The notes: generated by a model from the letters alone, not told the origin. Shown: positions 41,974 to 50,766, counted from the stretch's first letter. The stretch: 64,000 nt of DNA from JAWWPG01 sp033850885 (GCA_033850885.1 JAWWPG010000041.1:49602-113601); one strand, 5' to 3'. A program made the numbers and translations.

Positions 41974-43251
41974 ATGCTGACGAATGCCCTCGGGTACGTC
42001 GCGTCGTGGGCGGCCCGAGTCGGGGCAGGGGCAGCCGGGTGGCGTTCTCGGCGGGTGCCCGTCTCACTGGCGGCCGCGGTCTTGCTTTGCCTGGGCACAG
42101 GGTGCGGACTCGGCATCCCCGGCTCCGCTAGCGGACAGCCCAAGAGCGGCGGCGAGTCACTCGCCTGTGATGTGCAGATGCGTCCGCTCGGCCCGAAGGA
42201 CGGGGCCTGGCTCGGAGTCAGCATCGACTGGGCCCACGACACGCTCACCCGGTACGCCCAGCGACTCGGCCACCATCCGGCTGTCGCGGTGACTTTCGCG
42301 GACATGCCGCTGCGGCCGATCGACATCACCGACGTCTCGGCAGCGGTGGAACTCGCGCACGCACAGGGCAGCGACCTGCTGCTGACCCTGGAACCGTTCA
42401 AGGGCCTCTCGGCGGTCGACGCGGCATCGATCGACGCCTTGGTCGGCTCCCTGTCCCAGTGGAGCCGAGAAGGCGTCCCGATCGTGGTTCGGTATGCCCA
42501 CGAGATGAACGGTTCCTGGTACCCATGGGGGCAGCAACCGGGGGCGTACGTACGGTCGTTCGACGAGGTCGCCGCGGCCGTCCACCAGCACGTGCCGGGG
42601 GTGGCGATGATGTGGGCGCCGAGCTATGGAGGCGGTTACCCGTTCACCGGCGGCCGCCACCGCGCCCGGCCCGGGTCCCCTGACGCCGCCGCGCTGGACA
42701 CGAACGGCAACGGCGCCCTGGACAGGAGCGACGATCCGTACGCCCCGTACTACCCGGGGGACTCGGCAGTCGACTGGGTGGGGATGTCCCTCTACCACTG
42801 GGGGACGAAGTACCCGTGGGGCAAGAACGAGGTACCACAGCCGGGCAAGCTCGTCGACGAGCTTCGTGGCCGATACCTTGGGCCTGGGGTCGACGAGACG
42901 ATCGTGCCGGACTTCTACCAGGTGTACGGCGTGCAACACGGCAAGCCGGTCGCGATAGCGGAGACGGCGGCCCTCTATACACCGGGCGGGGCGGGCGCCA
43001 ACGAGCTTGCCGTCAAGCGGGGGTGGATCGACCAGGTCCTCTCGCCGACGCTGGTGGAGCGGCTGCCACGGCTGAAGATGGTCAACTGGTTCGAGTGGCG
43101 CAAGTATGAGCCGGAGACCGGGGGCATCGTTGATTGGACGGCAACCTCTCCGGGGTCGGTGCAGCGGCAGTTCCGGAGCAGCATCCCCGACTGGGCGCGG
43201 TTCGGGATACCCCATCCTGCTGGCTGTGCCCCCGACCCCGCCGGATCATAG
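41974..43251 (+). CDS. GH26-like beta-mannanase-type glycoside hydrolase, lipoprotein
   Basis: 425 residues from the ATG at 41974; a GTG near residue 28 would give a shorter, cleaner signal peptide. N-terminal hydrophobic segment PVSLAAAVLLCLGTGCGLG with a lipobox-like LGTGC, so it is probably surface-anchored. The catalytic domain (~60-400) shows GVSIDWAHDTLTRYAQRLGHHPA, VVRYAHEMNGSWYPWGQQPG (acid/base Glu ~176, the GH26 hallmark HEMNGxWYPWG), MMWAPSYGGGYPF, DWVGMSLYHWG and AIAETAALYTPGG (nucleophile Glu ~329). GH26 enzymes cut beta-mannan or beta-1,3/1,4-glucan. It begins the co-directional block that includes a polysaccharide synthase. No strong ribosome-binding site. Confidence 0.82.
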   Translation: MLTNALGYVASWAARVGAGAAGWRSRRVPVSLAAAVLLCLGTGCGLGIPGSASGQPKSGGESLACDVQMRPLGPKDGAWLGVSIDWAHDTLTRYAQRLGHHPAVAVTFADMPLRPIDITDVSAAVELAHAQGSDLLLTLEPFKGLSAVDAASIDALVGSLSQWSREGVPIVVRYAHEMNGSWYPWGQQPGAYVRSFDEVAAAVHQHVPGVAMMWAPSYGGGYPFTGGRHRARPGSPDAAALDTNGNGALDRSDDPYAPYYPGDSAVDWVGMSLYHWGTKYPWGKNEVPQPGKLVDELRGRYLGPGVDETIVPDFYQVYGVQHGKPVAIAETAALYTPGGAGANELAVKRGWIDQVLSPTLVERLPRLKMVNWFEWRKYEPETGGIVDWTATSPGSVQRQFRSSIPDWARFGIPHPAGCAPDPAGS

Positions 43252-43542
43252 CCGGCGACAGACCCCCGGGCGGGTTGCCGGGGACGTTGGCTGCGGAATC
43301 TCAGATGGCGCCAGCGGTAGCCCCAACGGCCGGCAGAGGAACTTGACTTCCGGTATATCCGGGTTCACGCTATAAGCACTAATTGACTCGACTGCTCGCT
43401 ATCGGGAACTGTCTCTTAGGGGGCTGAGGCGAGGACCGGATGGCGGCATAAAGGAGCCCCGGGTGCGCGGTTTGGTGATCGAAATGCGGCCCACGACCGC
43501 GCGGGACCCTCGAAACCATGGCGACGACCTGGAGCCGTCAAG
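43252..43542. other. 291-bp leader before the chemosensory block, no gene seen
   Basis: No ORF of family character is seen. There is a TTGACT at 43343 and another at 43383, but without a well-spaced -10 partner. No riboswitch was recognised; I looked specifically for c-di-GMP-type elements. The AUG-proximal sequence contains a second in-frame start (ATG 43549) for the MCP. Confidence 0.4.
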
Positions 43543-45264
43543 GTGACGATGCCCGGCTGGTTTCGACGGGGACTGCGCTATCGATACCGGTTGATGGCGG
43601 CCATGCTGCTGGTGTCGGTGCCACTGATGATCGCGCTCGCGTGGGTGCTCACGGTGACCGCGTCGACAAGCCTGACCTCGTCGGCCGAAAACCGGGGAGA
43701 GAACGTGGCCCGCGGAGTGACGCTGCACCTCGAGGACTGGCTGTCGGAGCGAAGGGAACAGGTCGGGATCGTCGCCGCCCAGGCCTCTGGACAGCTGGGA
43801 AGTCCCGCCGTCACGACACTGTTGACCAACGTTCAGACCTCTGCGCACGACTATGACGTGATCGAGGTGCTGGACCTGCGTGGTCACATCGCGGCATCGA
43901 GTCGAACCACGACTCCCCTCACGGCCAGCGGTCAGGACTGGTTCCGAACTGCCAGCTCCGGCAAGCCCGCGATCACCTCGATCACACGACAGGGCGACCA
44001 CCTCCAGTGGGTCATCGCCGGACCCGTCGTCGGTGCGAATGGACGCGTCGAGGGGGTCGTGGCAGCGGACCTGAACTCTGCGGCGCTGGCGGGTCTGCTC
44101 AACCCTGAGCTGGACAACGGCAGCGAGGTGGTCGCTGTCGACAGCGCGCATCGGTTGCTCTACGACACCGACATGGGACCGGTCGCGAACTCTGCGGCCC
44201 TGGTCTCAGCCGGGGCGCTGCGGAGCACGGTCAACAACTCCGCGGTCCGCGCGGCATCCAGCACCGGAGATGCGGGTGTCACCAGGTTCACAGACGCGAA
44301 CGGTCACGACGTCATCGGCGGCTACGACGTCGTCGACGCTCTCCACTGGGTGGTCCTGGTACAGGATCCTGCTGCCATCGTGCTCGCTCCGGTCCAGTCC
44401 GAACGCAACCGCGCCATCGTCATCGTTCTCATTGGCACCGCGCTGGCAGTGGGCGCCGCGTTGTTCTTCGGCACCCGCGAGGCCAGGAAGCTTCGAGTCA
44501 TCGCTGATGAGACAAGCTCCTCGGGTGGTGACGTGAACTCTGCGGCGGCGGAGCTGTCGGCGTCCTCGGACGAGCTGGCGGCCACGACCACCCAGCAGAG
44601 CGCGGCGGTGACGGAGGCCACGTCGACCACGGAGGAGCTGGCGAGGGCGTCGGCAGCCATCGCCGACACCGTTGACCAGGTGGCCACCCAGACCGCGGAG
44701 ACCAAGAGCAACCTGGAGCGGGCCGAGGCGGATATCGCCCTCTCCAGTGACCGGACGTTGGCCTTGGCTCGCAGCGTCGACGACATCGATGCCCTCTTGA
44801 TCCTGATCAACGAGATCGCCGACCAGACGAACCTGCTCGCGTTGAACGCCGCGATCGAGGCTGCCCGGGCTGGTGAGAACGGGCTCGGGTTCGCGGTGGT
44901 CGCGGACGAGGTACGTCGGTTGGCTGAGCGGTCGAAGGTCTCGGCCGGAGAGATCAACTCGATCATCCGCGCAGTGCAGGGTGAGACGAACGCCACGGTG
45001 ATGGCGATGGAGAAGGGCGCCAAGCAGATGCAGCGCGGGCTGACGCTCCTGGAGGCGGTCACCGACGCAAACGACCAGGTTCGCCTGACCACCCAGCAGC
45101 AGCGCACCGCAACGTCGCAGGTCGTGGAGACCATGGAACAGCTAGCTGACTCCAGTCGTCAGGTCGCGGCCACCGCCGTCCAAATAGCCACCGCCGCCGG
45201 CTACCTCGTCGATCTGGCCGGCAACCTCGAAACCACTGCGGCTTCGGCCAAGGCCCGATACTGA
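43543..45264 (+). CDS. Methyl-accepting chemotaxis protein lacking a HAMP domain (dCache sensor)
   Basis: 573 residues (GTG 43543 or ATG 43549). TM1 MAAMLLVSVPLMIALAWVLT, then a dCache-like periplasmic sensor (~45-285: YDVIEVLDLRGHIAASSRTT, WFRTASSGKPAITSI, VIAGPVVGANGRVEGVVAADL), TM2 AIVIVLIGTALAVGAALFFG, then after a very short linker the cytoplasmic helices. The hairpin tip IDALLILINEIADQTNLLALNAAIEAARAGENGLGFAVVADEVRRLAERS is fully conserved. The paralogue at 48389 has ~50 residues of HAMP between TM2 and SAAAELSASS; here the link is GTREARKLRVIADETSSSGG. Membrane receptor for an unknown extracellular ligand. Confidence 0.92.
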   Translation: MTMPGWFRRGLRYRYRLMAAMLLVSVPLMIALAWVLTVTASTSLTSSAENRGENVARGVTLHLEDWLSERREQVGIVAAQASGQLGSPAVTTLLTNVQTSAHDYDVIEVLDLRGHIAASSRTTTPLTASGQDWFRTASSGKPAITSITRQGDHLQWVIAGPVVGANGRVEGVVAADLNSAALAGLLNPELDNGSEVVAVDSAHRLLYDTDMGPVANSAALVSAGALRSTVNNSAVRAASSTGDAGVTRFTDANGHDVIGGYDVVDALHWVVLVQDPAAIVLAPVQSERNRAIVIVLIGTALAVGAALFFGTREARKLRVIADETSSSGGDVNSAAAELSASSDELAATTTQQSAAVTEATSTTEELARASAAIADTVDQVATQTAETKSNLERAEADIALSSDRTLALARSVDDIDALLILINEIADQTNLLALNAAIEAARAGENGLGFAVVADEVRRLAERSKVSAGEINSIIRAVQGETNATVMAMEKGAKQMQRGLTLLEAVTDANDQVRLTTQQQRTATSQVVETMEQLADSSRQVAATAVQIATAAGYLVDLAGNLETTAASAKARY

Positions 45265-45336
45265 GGCAGGCTCACGATACTTCGCTGGATGATCGTCTGA
45301 ATCACTATATTTACGCATCCGAGTTACTCTTCGTCT

Positions 45337-47328
45337 ATGCATGACGACAACTCCACGCCCGCTCGTGGTGCGGGGTGGGGGCGTCTCCGGACCACCCGGA
45401 TCCTTGTCTGCCTGGCCCTGCTGCTCGGCGCCAACTACATTGTCTGGCGCTGGCTGCACTCGGTGGCGTGGGCGGACTGGTGGATCGCCGTCCCGCTCGT
45501 GGTGGCGGAGACGTACAGCCTGACCGACTCATTCCTCTTCGGGGCGACGATGTGGAGGAGTCGTCGGCGGGGCGAGCCACCGGCACCGATTCACGAAGCC
45601 ACCGTGGACGTCCTGATCACGACCTACAACGAGCCGGTGGAGATGGTGGTTCGGACCGCCACGGCCGCACTGGCGATCCGGCACCCGCACCAGACCTGGA
45701 TACTCGACGACGGGGCTCGCATCGACATGGCTCAGGCGGCACGGGCGCTGGGCGTTGGCTATATCGTGCGAAGTGCGGAATGGGATGGCCAGTCACGGCA
45801 CGCCAAGGCGGGCAACCTCAACAACGCTCTGTTGACGATCGACGGGGAGTTCCTGCTGATCCTGGACGCCGACCAGATTCCCGAGCCGCAGATCCTGGAC
45901 CGAACGTTGGGATACTTCCGTGACGAGAAGGTTGCGCTCGTTCAGACGCCGCAGTGGTTCTCGAATGTCACGCACTCCGATCCCCTCGGCAGTCAGGCAC
46001 CCCTCTTCTACGGTCCGATCCAGCAGGGAAAGGATGGCTGGAATGCGGCTTTCTTCTGCGGCTCCAATGCCGTGCTGCGTCGCGACGCGTTGATGCAGCT
46101 GGGGGTGACCCAGTACGTGACCGAGGTCGAGCGGGGAGTGCGCCGCAGCCTGCGTCGGGCGCGCCGGGCCCTCAAGAGAGCCAGTCGCTCCTCGGGCGCA
46201 GATGGCGGAGCACTGAGCGCCGCGCTGGCCGAGGTCACCACCGCCTCCCGGGTAGCGAATGAAGGCCTGGTGGCCGGCGAGCCGTTGTCGCGGATCACCT
46301 ACGGCTTTCAGCGCCACGTCGACCATGCCTCCCGTGCTCTCGTGACGGCGGACCTGGCGAGCGTCGGCGCAGACCTGGCGGCGATCGCAAGTTTCAGCAG
46401 TCCCGGTGGGGGGCGCCCGGCGGCCTCGCTCGTAGACGAAGCAGGCCTCGAGCGGCTCTCGAGACGGGACTGGTCGCCACTCGGAGCGCTCGACCCGGTG
46501 CGGGCTCTCGTGGCGGCGGTGGACGTGGACCGGGCGGACGAGGCGCAGGCCGTCATGCCGATGGCGACGATTTCCGTAACGGAGGACATGGCCACCGCGA
46601 TGCGGCTGCACGCCATGGACTGGCGGTCTGTCTACCACGACGAGGTACTTGCCACCGGGTTGGCACCCGAAGATCTCGCCACCATGCTGCAGCAACGCCT
46701 GCGCTGGGCCCAGGGCACACTCCAGGTTCTTCTGCGGGAGAACCCGCTCAGGCAGAAAGGGCTCAGCCTTGGCCAGCGGCTGATGTACTTCTCGACCATG
46801 TGGACGTACCTGTCCGGGTTTGCCGCGGTGGTCTACATCGCCGCGCCGGTCGCCTATCTGGTCTTCGGGGTGCGGCCGGTACACAGCTACGGACCTCAGT
46901 TCATGATGTATTTCATTCCCTACCTGATTGCGAACCAGGTCCTTTTCTTCGTGGTCGGATACGGCATCCGGACCTGGCGAGGCCATCAGTACAGCTTGGT
47001 GCTGTTCCCCTTGTGGATCCGGGCGTTCACGACCGCGGTTGGCAACGTCTACTTCGGGCGCAGCCTGGGCTTCGTCGTCACGTCAAAGACGCTGGGGGCG
47101 CGCGTCTCTCAGTGGCGATTCGTCAAAGCTCAGCTTGCGGCGATCATCGTGCTCATCGTCGCGGCGGTCGTCGGACTCATCCGCCTGCACCTGGGCTCCG
47201 CCCCCAGCACGTGGGGGACGGTGGTCAACCTGACCTGGGTAGGGTACGACCTGGTCGTACTGAGCGTCATCATCGAGGCCGCACGATACCGAGGGTCGGC
47301 CACGTCAGAGGAGGGGAGTCTTGACTAG
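45337..47328 (+). CDS. Cellulose-synthase-like family 2 glycosyltransferase with ~140-residue insertion
   Basis: 663 residues. Two N-terminal TM helices (ILVCLALLLGANYIVWRWLH; WWIAVPLVVAETYSLTDSFLF), a GT2 catalytic domain, then four or more TM helices from ~485. The D,D,D,QxxRW set is present: ITTYNEP, ILDDGAR (~124), LILDADQIPEPQ (~177), SVTEDMATAMRLH (~413), QQRLRWAQGTL (~452). Between FFCGSNAVLRRDAL (~241) and TED there are ~165 residues instead of the usual ~25: an Arg/Ala-rich helical insertion (RRSLRRARRALKRASRSSG). No C-terminal PilZ domain is seen. It makes and probably exports a beta-glucan or related polysaccharide. Its 3' end overlaps the STAS gene by 8 bp. Confidence 0.88.
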   Translation: MHDDNSTPARGAGWGRLRTTRILVCLALLLGANYIVWRWLHSVAWADWWIAVPLVVAETYSLTDSFLFGATMWRSRRRGEPPAPIHEATVDVLITTYNEPVEMVVRTATAALAIRHPHQTWILDDGARIDMAQAARALGVGYIVRSAEWDGQSRHAKAGNLNNALLTIDGEFLLILDADQIPEPQILDRTLGYFRDEKVALVQTPQWFSNVTHSDPLGSQAPLFYGPIQQGKDGWNAAFFCGSNAVLRRDALMQLGVTQYVTEVERGVRRSLRRARRALKRASRSSGADGGALSAALAEVTTASRVANEGLVAGEPLSRITYGFQRHVDHASRALVTADLASVGADLAAIASFSSPGGGRPAASLVDEAGLERLSRRDWSPLGALDPVRALVAAVDVDRADEAQAVMPMATISVTEDMATAMRLHAMDWRSVYHDEVLATGLAPEDLATMLQQRLRWAQGTLQVLLRENPLRQKGLSLGQRLMYFSTMWTYLSGFAAVVYIAAPVAYLVFGVRPVHSYGPQFMMYFIPYLIANQVLFFVVGYGIRTWRGHQYSLVLFPLWIRAFTTAVGNVYFGRSLGFVVTSKTLGARVSQWRFVKAQLAAIIVLIVAAVVGLIRLHLGSAPSTWGTVVNLTWVGYDLVVLSVIIEAARYRGSATSEEGSLD

Positions 47329-47659
47329 TTTTCGCACCCGCGAGGCAACCGGCGGCGCCACGGTCATCGAGGCGACCGGACGGCTCGACATGGTCGCTGC
47401 GCCCCAGCTGAAGTCGCTGGTCGCGTCGGCGGTCAGCGATGGGCTGACTCCCGTCATCGTGGACCTGAGCGCTGTCGAGTTCCTGGACTCGTCCGGGCTC
47501 GGCGCGCTCATCAGCGGCCTCAGAGCAACGCGGCAGGTGGGAAGCGACCTGCGCATCGCCGGCGCCGGGGGACAGGTGATCGCAGTCCTCGAGCTGACCA
47601 ACATCGATCGGATCATCCATCCGTACGGGAGTGTCGAGGATGCGCTGCGAGGCGGCTGA
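47321..47659 (+). CDS. STAS-domain anti-sigma factor antagonist (RsbV/SpoIIAA-like)
   Basis: 112 residues from the TTG at 47321, which overlaps the glycosyltransferase stop (TTGACTAG) and has GAGGGG upstream. STAS fold: TVIEATGRLDMVAAPQLKSL, VDLSAVEFLDSSGLGALISG (the phosphorylatable Ser is in the DSSG motif, ~residue 58), DLRIAGAGGQVIAVLELTNI. In partner switching the dephosphorylated STAS protein binds the anti-sigma kinase and frees its target. The kinase gene follows with a 29-bp overlap, and a SpoIIE phosphatase is encoded in the same block. Confidence 0.9.
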   Translation: MTSFRTREATGGATVIEATGRLDMVAAPQLKSLVASAVSDGLTPVIVDLSAVEFLDSSGLGALISGLRATRQVGSDLRIAGAGGQVIAVLELTNIDRIIHPYGSVEDALRGG

Positions 47660-48086
47660 GCCGACCGGCGAGCTCACCTTCAGGGGGCCGGCCGAGCCGG
47701 GGTGTCTGGAGCAGGTGCACAGCCTCATGCATCAGATGTGGGCGCAGGAGCCCGGCGTTCCTCCGGATGACCGTTTCATGTTCGCTACGGCTCTCGCCGA
47801 GCTGCTGGCCAACATCATCGAGCACGGGCGTCAGGAGAACGGCGAACCGCCGGACCTTGTGCTCAACCTGAGTGTCCAGGGTGACCGGATCCAGGCATGC
47901 GTGCTCGACAACGGTATCGCGGCCCCCGTTGACGTCGACGTGGCCGAGCTTCCCGACGACTCGGCGGAGTCCGGCCGAGGCTTGGCCCTGGTGCGGGCCG
48001 CAGTCCATGACTTCGAGTACGAACGACAGGGGGTCCTCAACACGTGGCGCCTCCGGCGGCGCTGCTGCGATGCCGAGGCCGACTAG
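47631..48086 (+). CDS. RsbW/SpoIIAB-like serine kinase (anti-sigma factor, HATPase)
   Basis: 151 residues from GTG 47631 (ATG 47640 is equally possible). The GHKL ATPase motifs are present: N-box FATALAELLANIIEHGRQE, G1 ACVLDNGIAAPVD, G2 SGRGLALVRAAVHDFEYE. These match the RsbW family, which phosphorylates its STAS partner and sequesters a sigma factor or other target. It starts inside the STAS gene, the usual coupling of antagonist and kinase. No alternative sigma factor is encoded nearby, so the target may be a distant sigma factor or another protein. Confidence 0.88.
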   Translation: MSRMRCEAAEPTGELTFRGPAEPGCLEQVHSLMHQMWAQEPGVPPDDRFMFATALAELLANIIEHGRQENGEPPDLVLNLSVQGDRIQACVLDNGIAAPVDVDVAELPDDSAESGRGLALVRAAVHDFEYERQGVLNTWRLRRRCCDAEAD

Positions 48087-48192
48087 CTCCGGGTTGGATG
48101 AAGCACGCTAGGGAGGTGGCGATGTGGCGCGAGGATCACCTCGAATCTCCAGATGTACGCCGTATGGGGATGAGCTGGTACTTCTCTCAAGT

Positions 48193-48221
48193 TTGACTTT
48201 AGGTAAAAACTAGATCAATCT
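48193..48221 (+). promoter_or_regulatory. Possible promoter for the MCP2-cheR operon
   Basis: TTGACT at 48193-48198 lies 17 bp from CAATCT at 48216-48221, in an AT-rich stretch unusual for this genome (48185-48225). The -10 match is poor. The rest of 48087-48388 contains no gene of family character apart from the tentative small ORF at 48331. Confidence 0.3.
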
Positions 48222-48330
48222 GGAATGAGAATCCATCACCTCTTGACCACACCGCCGGAAGCCCAAGCCCACAGCGGACGCCAGGGGACGCTGGGGGACG
48301 CCCCCGAGGCACCTACAAAAGGAGCTCTCG

Positions 48331-48405
48331 GTGACATTCACGGACCCGGGCTCCGCGTCGTGCCAGATGGCGCGGGCCCTCCCCCAGCATGCGGATCGGC
48401 ACTGA
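48331..48405 (+). CDS. Tentative 24-codon leader ORF overlapping the MCP2 start
   Basis: A GTG at 48331, 7 nt after the consensus ribosome-binding site AAAGGAG (48318-48324), opens a 24-residue frame (VTFTDPGSASCQMARALPQH...) that ends at TGA 48403-48405. The MCP2 start (ATG 48389) lies inside it, in another frame, and has no good ribosome-binding site of its own; a GTG for MCP2 lies 2 nt past the TGA, at 48407. This would allow translational coupling. It may be chance. Confidence 0.2.
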   Translation: MTFTDPGSASCQMARALPQHADRH

Positions 48406-50308
48406 CGTGGCTGCTCGCGAGGCACCACGCTGGTCGGAACTTCGGCGCCGGTTCGCCGTTCGGCTGGTCGCTGCCACCCTGGTCGTGTCACTCCCCTTGA
48501 TGACCGTGCTGGCGGTTGTGCTCACGCGGCAATCCTCGTCCGACCTCACGACTGCGGCCGAGTCCAAGGGCCAGTCCACCGCTCGGTCTGTGACCCTGCA
48601 CCTCGAAGACTGGCTGTCGGAGCGTCAAGACCAGCTGACGTCGATCGCCGTCCAGGCGGAGGACGGGTCGAGCAACGTGTCCGATGGCGCGCTTCTCCGA
48701 GACATCACAGCGTCATACCCCGACTACTCCCTGATCGAGATCACCGACTTGTCGGGAAGGGTTTCGGCGTCCAGTCGGTCCGGAGCCAGTTTCGCGGCAG
48801 CGGGACAGGCCTGGTTCCAGACGGCCAGATCCGGAAAGCCGGCGCTCACGACGTTGATGCGGCACGGCAACACCATCCAGTGGATACTTGCGACCCCGGT
48901 TCTCGATCACAGCGGTCAACCCGTGGGAGTCGTCGCCGCGGATCTGAACGCCGCCCGGCTGGTGACTCTGCTCAACCCGGAGCTCGAGGGCGGCACTCAG
49001 CTGGTAGCGGTCGATGCCAACAAGAGCCTGCTGTACGCCACGAGCATGGGCACAGTGCCGACCTCGTCGGCCCTTCTCGCAGCCGGCGCCTTGGCCACCA
49101 AGGTCGACAATGTTGCGACTCAGCAGGCTCTCAAGACCGGCGAGCCGGGGGTGGCTCGAGTCACCGACCAGGGTCGGGATGTGATCGGTGGCTACGACCT
49201 GCTGGACCAGTGCCTGCCGGGCGGCGCTGCGGGGTGCCTCGGTTGGGTGATCTTCGCCGAGACTCCTGCGTCGGTGGTACTCGCACCGGTCAACCATCAG
49301 CGCAACCGTGCCATCCTGGTCGTGGCCATCGCCACGGCTCTCGCCATCCTGGTCTCTGTCGGGCTGGCGGCCCGTACCACGAGGCCGATCCGCCGACTGA
49401 CCAAGGGTGCCCAGGAAGCCGCCGGCGGCGATCTCAGCGTCCGTGTCGAGCCGTCGGGCTCCAGCGAGCTTGTGACGCTGGGGGAGTCCTTCAACGCCAT
49501 GCTCGAGACCTCCCAGCGCCTGGTCCAGCGGGTCACGACTGCGGGCGTGGAAGTGAACTCGGCCGCGGCGGAGCTGTCAGCGTCCTCGGACGAGCTGGCG
49601 GCGACGACGACCCAGCAGAGTGCGGCAGTCACCCAGGCCACCTCCACGACGGAAGAGCTGTCGCGCGCGTCTGCGGCCATCGCGGAGACGGTCGATGACG
49701 TGGCGACTCAGACCGCGGAGACCAAGGACAACCTGGAGCAGGCGGAGTCGGACATCATCCTTTCCAGCGAACGAACGCTCTCGCTGGCCCGTCGGGTGGA
49801 TGACATCGACGCCCTGCTGACCCTGATCAACGAGATAGCCGACCAGACGAACCTGCTGGCCCTCAACGCTGCGATCGAAGCCGCTCGAGCAGGAGAGAAC
49901 GGTCTGGGGTTCGCCGTCGTGGCCGACGAGGTACGTCGGTTGGCCGAGCGGTCGAAGACCTCGGCCGGTGAGATCAACACCATCATCGCCGCCGTGCAGG
50001 GTGAGACGAACGCGACCGTGATGGCGATGGAGAAGGGCGCCAAGCAGATGCAGCGTGGCCTCAAGCTGCTGGAGGCGGTCACCGATGCGAACGACCAGGT
50101 ACGAATGACCACCCAACAACAGCGGAACGCGACATCCCAAGTGGTCGAGACGATGGAACAGCTCGCGGACTCCAGCCGCCAGGTGGCAGCCACCGCCGTC
50201 CAGATAGCCTCCGCCGCCGGCGATCTGGCCGATCTGGCCGGCAACCTCGAGACGGCGGCGGCCACGGCCACGGCTGGACCTCGTGCCTCGAACAACGGGC
50301 ACGGTTGA
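48389..50308 (+). CDS. Methyl-accepting chemotaxis protein with dCache sensor and HAMP
   Basis: 639 residues (ATG 48389; GTG 48407 is an alternative). TM1 LVAATLVVSLPLMTVLAVVL, dCache-like sensor (~45-305: SLIEITDLSGRVSASSRS, WFQTARSGKPALTTL, ILATPVLDHSGQPVGVVAADL), TM2 AILVVAIATALAILVSVGLA, HAMP (~325-375: TTRPIRRLTKGAQEAAGGDL, LGESFNAMLETSQRL), then the MCP signalling helices with the invariant hairpin tip as in the first receptor. It overlaps cheW (TTGA at 50305). It is probably the main receptor of the array; the ligand is unknown. A loop with two cysteines, LDQCLPGGAAGCLGWV, is absent from its paralogue. Confidence 0.95.
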   Translation: MRIGTDVAAREAPRWSELRRRFAVRLVAATLVVSLPLMTVLAVVLTRQSSSDLTTAAESKGQSTARSVTLHLEDWLSERQDQLTSIAVQAEDGSSNVSDGALLRDITASYPDYSLIEITDLSGRVSASSRSGASFAAAGQAWFQTARSGKPALTTLMRHGNTIQWILATPVLDHSGQPVGVVAADLNAARLVTLLNPELEGGTQLVAVDANKSLLYATSMGTVPTSSALLAAGALATKVDNVATQQALKTGEPGVARVTDQGRDVIGGYDLLDQCLPGGAAGCLGWVIFAETPASVVLAPVNHQRNRAILVVAIATALAILVSVGLAARTTRPIRRLTKGAQEAAGGDLSVRVEPSGSSELVTLGESFNAMLETSQRLVQRVTTAGVEVNSAAAELSASSDELAATTTQQSAAVTQATSTTEELSRASAAIAETVDDVATQTAETKDNLEQAESDIILSSERTLSLARRVDDIDALLTLINEIADQTNLLALNAAIEAARAGENGLGFAVVADEVRRLAERSKTSAGEINTIIAAVQGETNATVMAMEKGAKQMQRGLKLLEAVTDANDQVRMTTQQQRNATSQVVETMEQLADSSRQVAATAVQIASAAGDLADLAGNLETAAATATAGPRASNNGHG

Positions 50309-50766
50309 CAGAGATGGAGTCGGTTCTCGTTCCGGTACACGCCGATCTCTATGCCATCCCGATGGACTGGGTGCGGGAGGTGGTCAACCGGCCGAAGCTC
50401 ACCCGGCTCGTGACCGCGCCGGCGATGGTCCTCGGCCTCTTCAACCTGCGCGGAGAGATCGTGCCGCTGATGGACACCGCGTCGCTCCTCGGGGTGGGGC
50501 ACATGGAGTCAGTAGCATTTGCCGTCGTTCTCGAGACCCTCCGAGGTCCGGTCGGCTTGAGCGCGTCTGCCTTTCCGGAGCAGGCGACATTGGACGAACC
50601 GGTCGGCCCGTCAGAGCTGGCCGGCAGCATCGGCACCTATGGCGTTGGCGAGCGGTTGGCGGTCCTGCTCGACGTCCCGGCCCTGCTCGACTCCGCGAAC
50701 CTGTCCGGCGTGGAGCGGCCCGAAGAGCCAGTGCCACCAGAGGCAGCGCCGGTCCGGCGGGAATGA
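50305..50766 (+). CDS. cheW: CheW-like adaptor 1
   Basis: 153 residues (TTG 50305; ATG 50314 is also possible). SH3-like CheW fold: SVLVPVHADLYAIPMDWVREVV, VLGLFNLRGEIVPLMDTASLLG, where NLRGxIxPLxD is the adaptor signature. FAVVLETLRGPVGLSASAF and LAVLLDVPALL follow. The C-terminus is a short acidic/Pro tail (~20 residues). It links the receptor to CheA. It overlaps the receptor stop on one side and the cheA start on the other (ATGATG at 50763). Confidence 0.88.
   Translation: MTEMESVLVPVHADLYAIPMDWVREVVNRPKLTRLVTAPAMVLGLFNLRGEIVPLMDTASLLGVGHMESVAFAVVLETLRGPVGLSASAFPEQATLDEPVGPSELAGSIGTYGVGERLAVLLDVPALLDSANLSGVERPEEPVPPEAAPVRRE

Noticed and set aside
43383..43412. Sigma-28 (FliA)-type promoter before the MCP
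   Set aside because: The spacing and -10 sequence do not match, and no flagellar genes are present.
43252..43542. c-di-GMP riboswitch before the first MCP
   Set aside because: The conserved GEMM-I segments could not be found in order.
45793..46986. A 397-codon minus-strand frame opposite the glycosyltransferase
   Set aside because: Low-complexity Arg/His/Gly shadow; the plus-strand enzyme has the complete D,D,D,QxxRW set.
50283..50762. Upstream in-frame extension of cheA across cheW
   Set aside because: ATG 50763 overlaps the cheW stop in the same 4-bp style as the other operon genes, and the HPt domain starts there.
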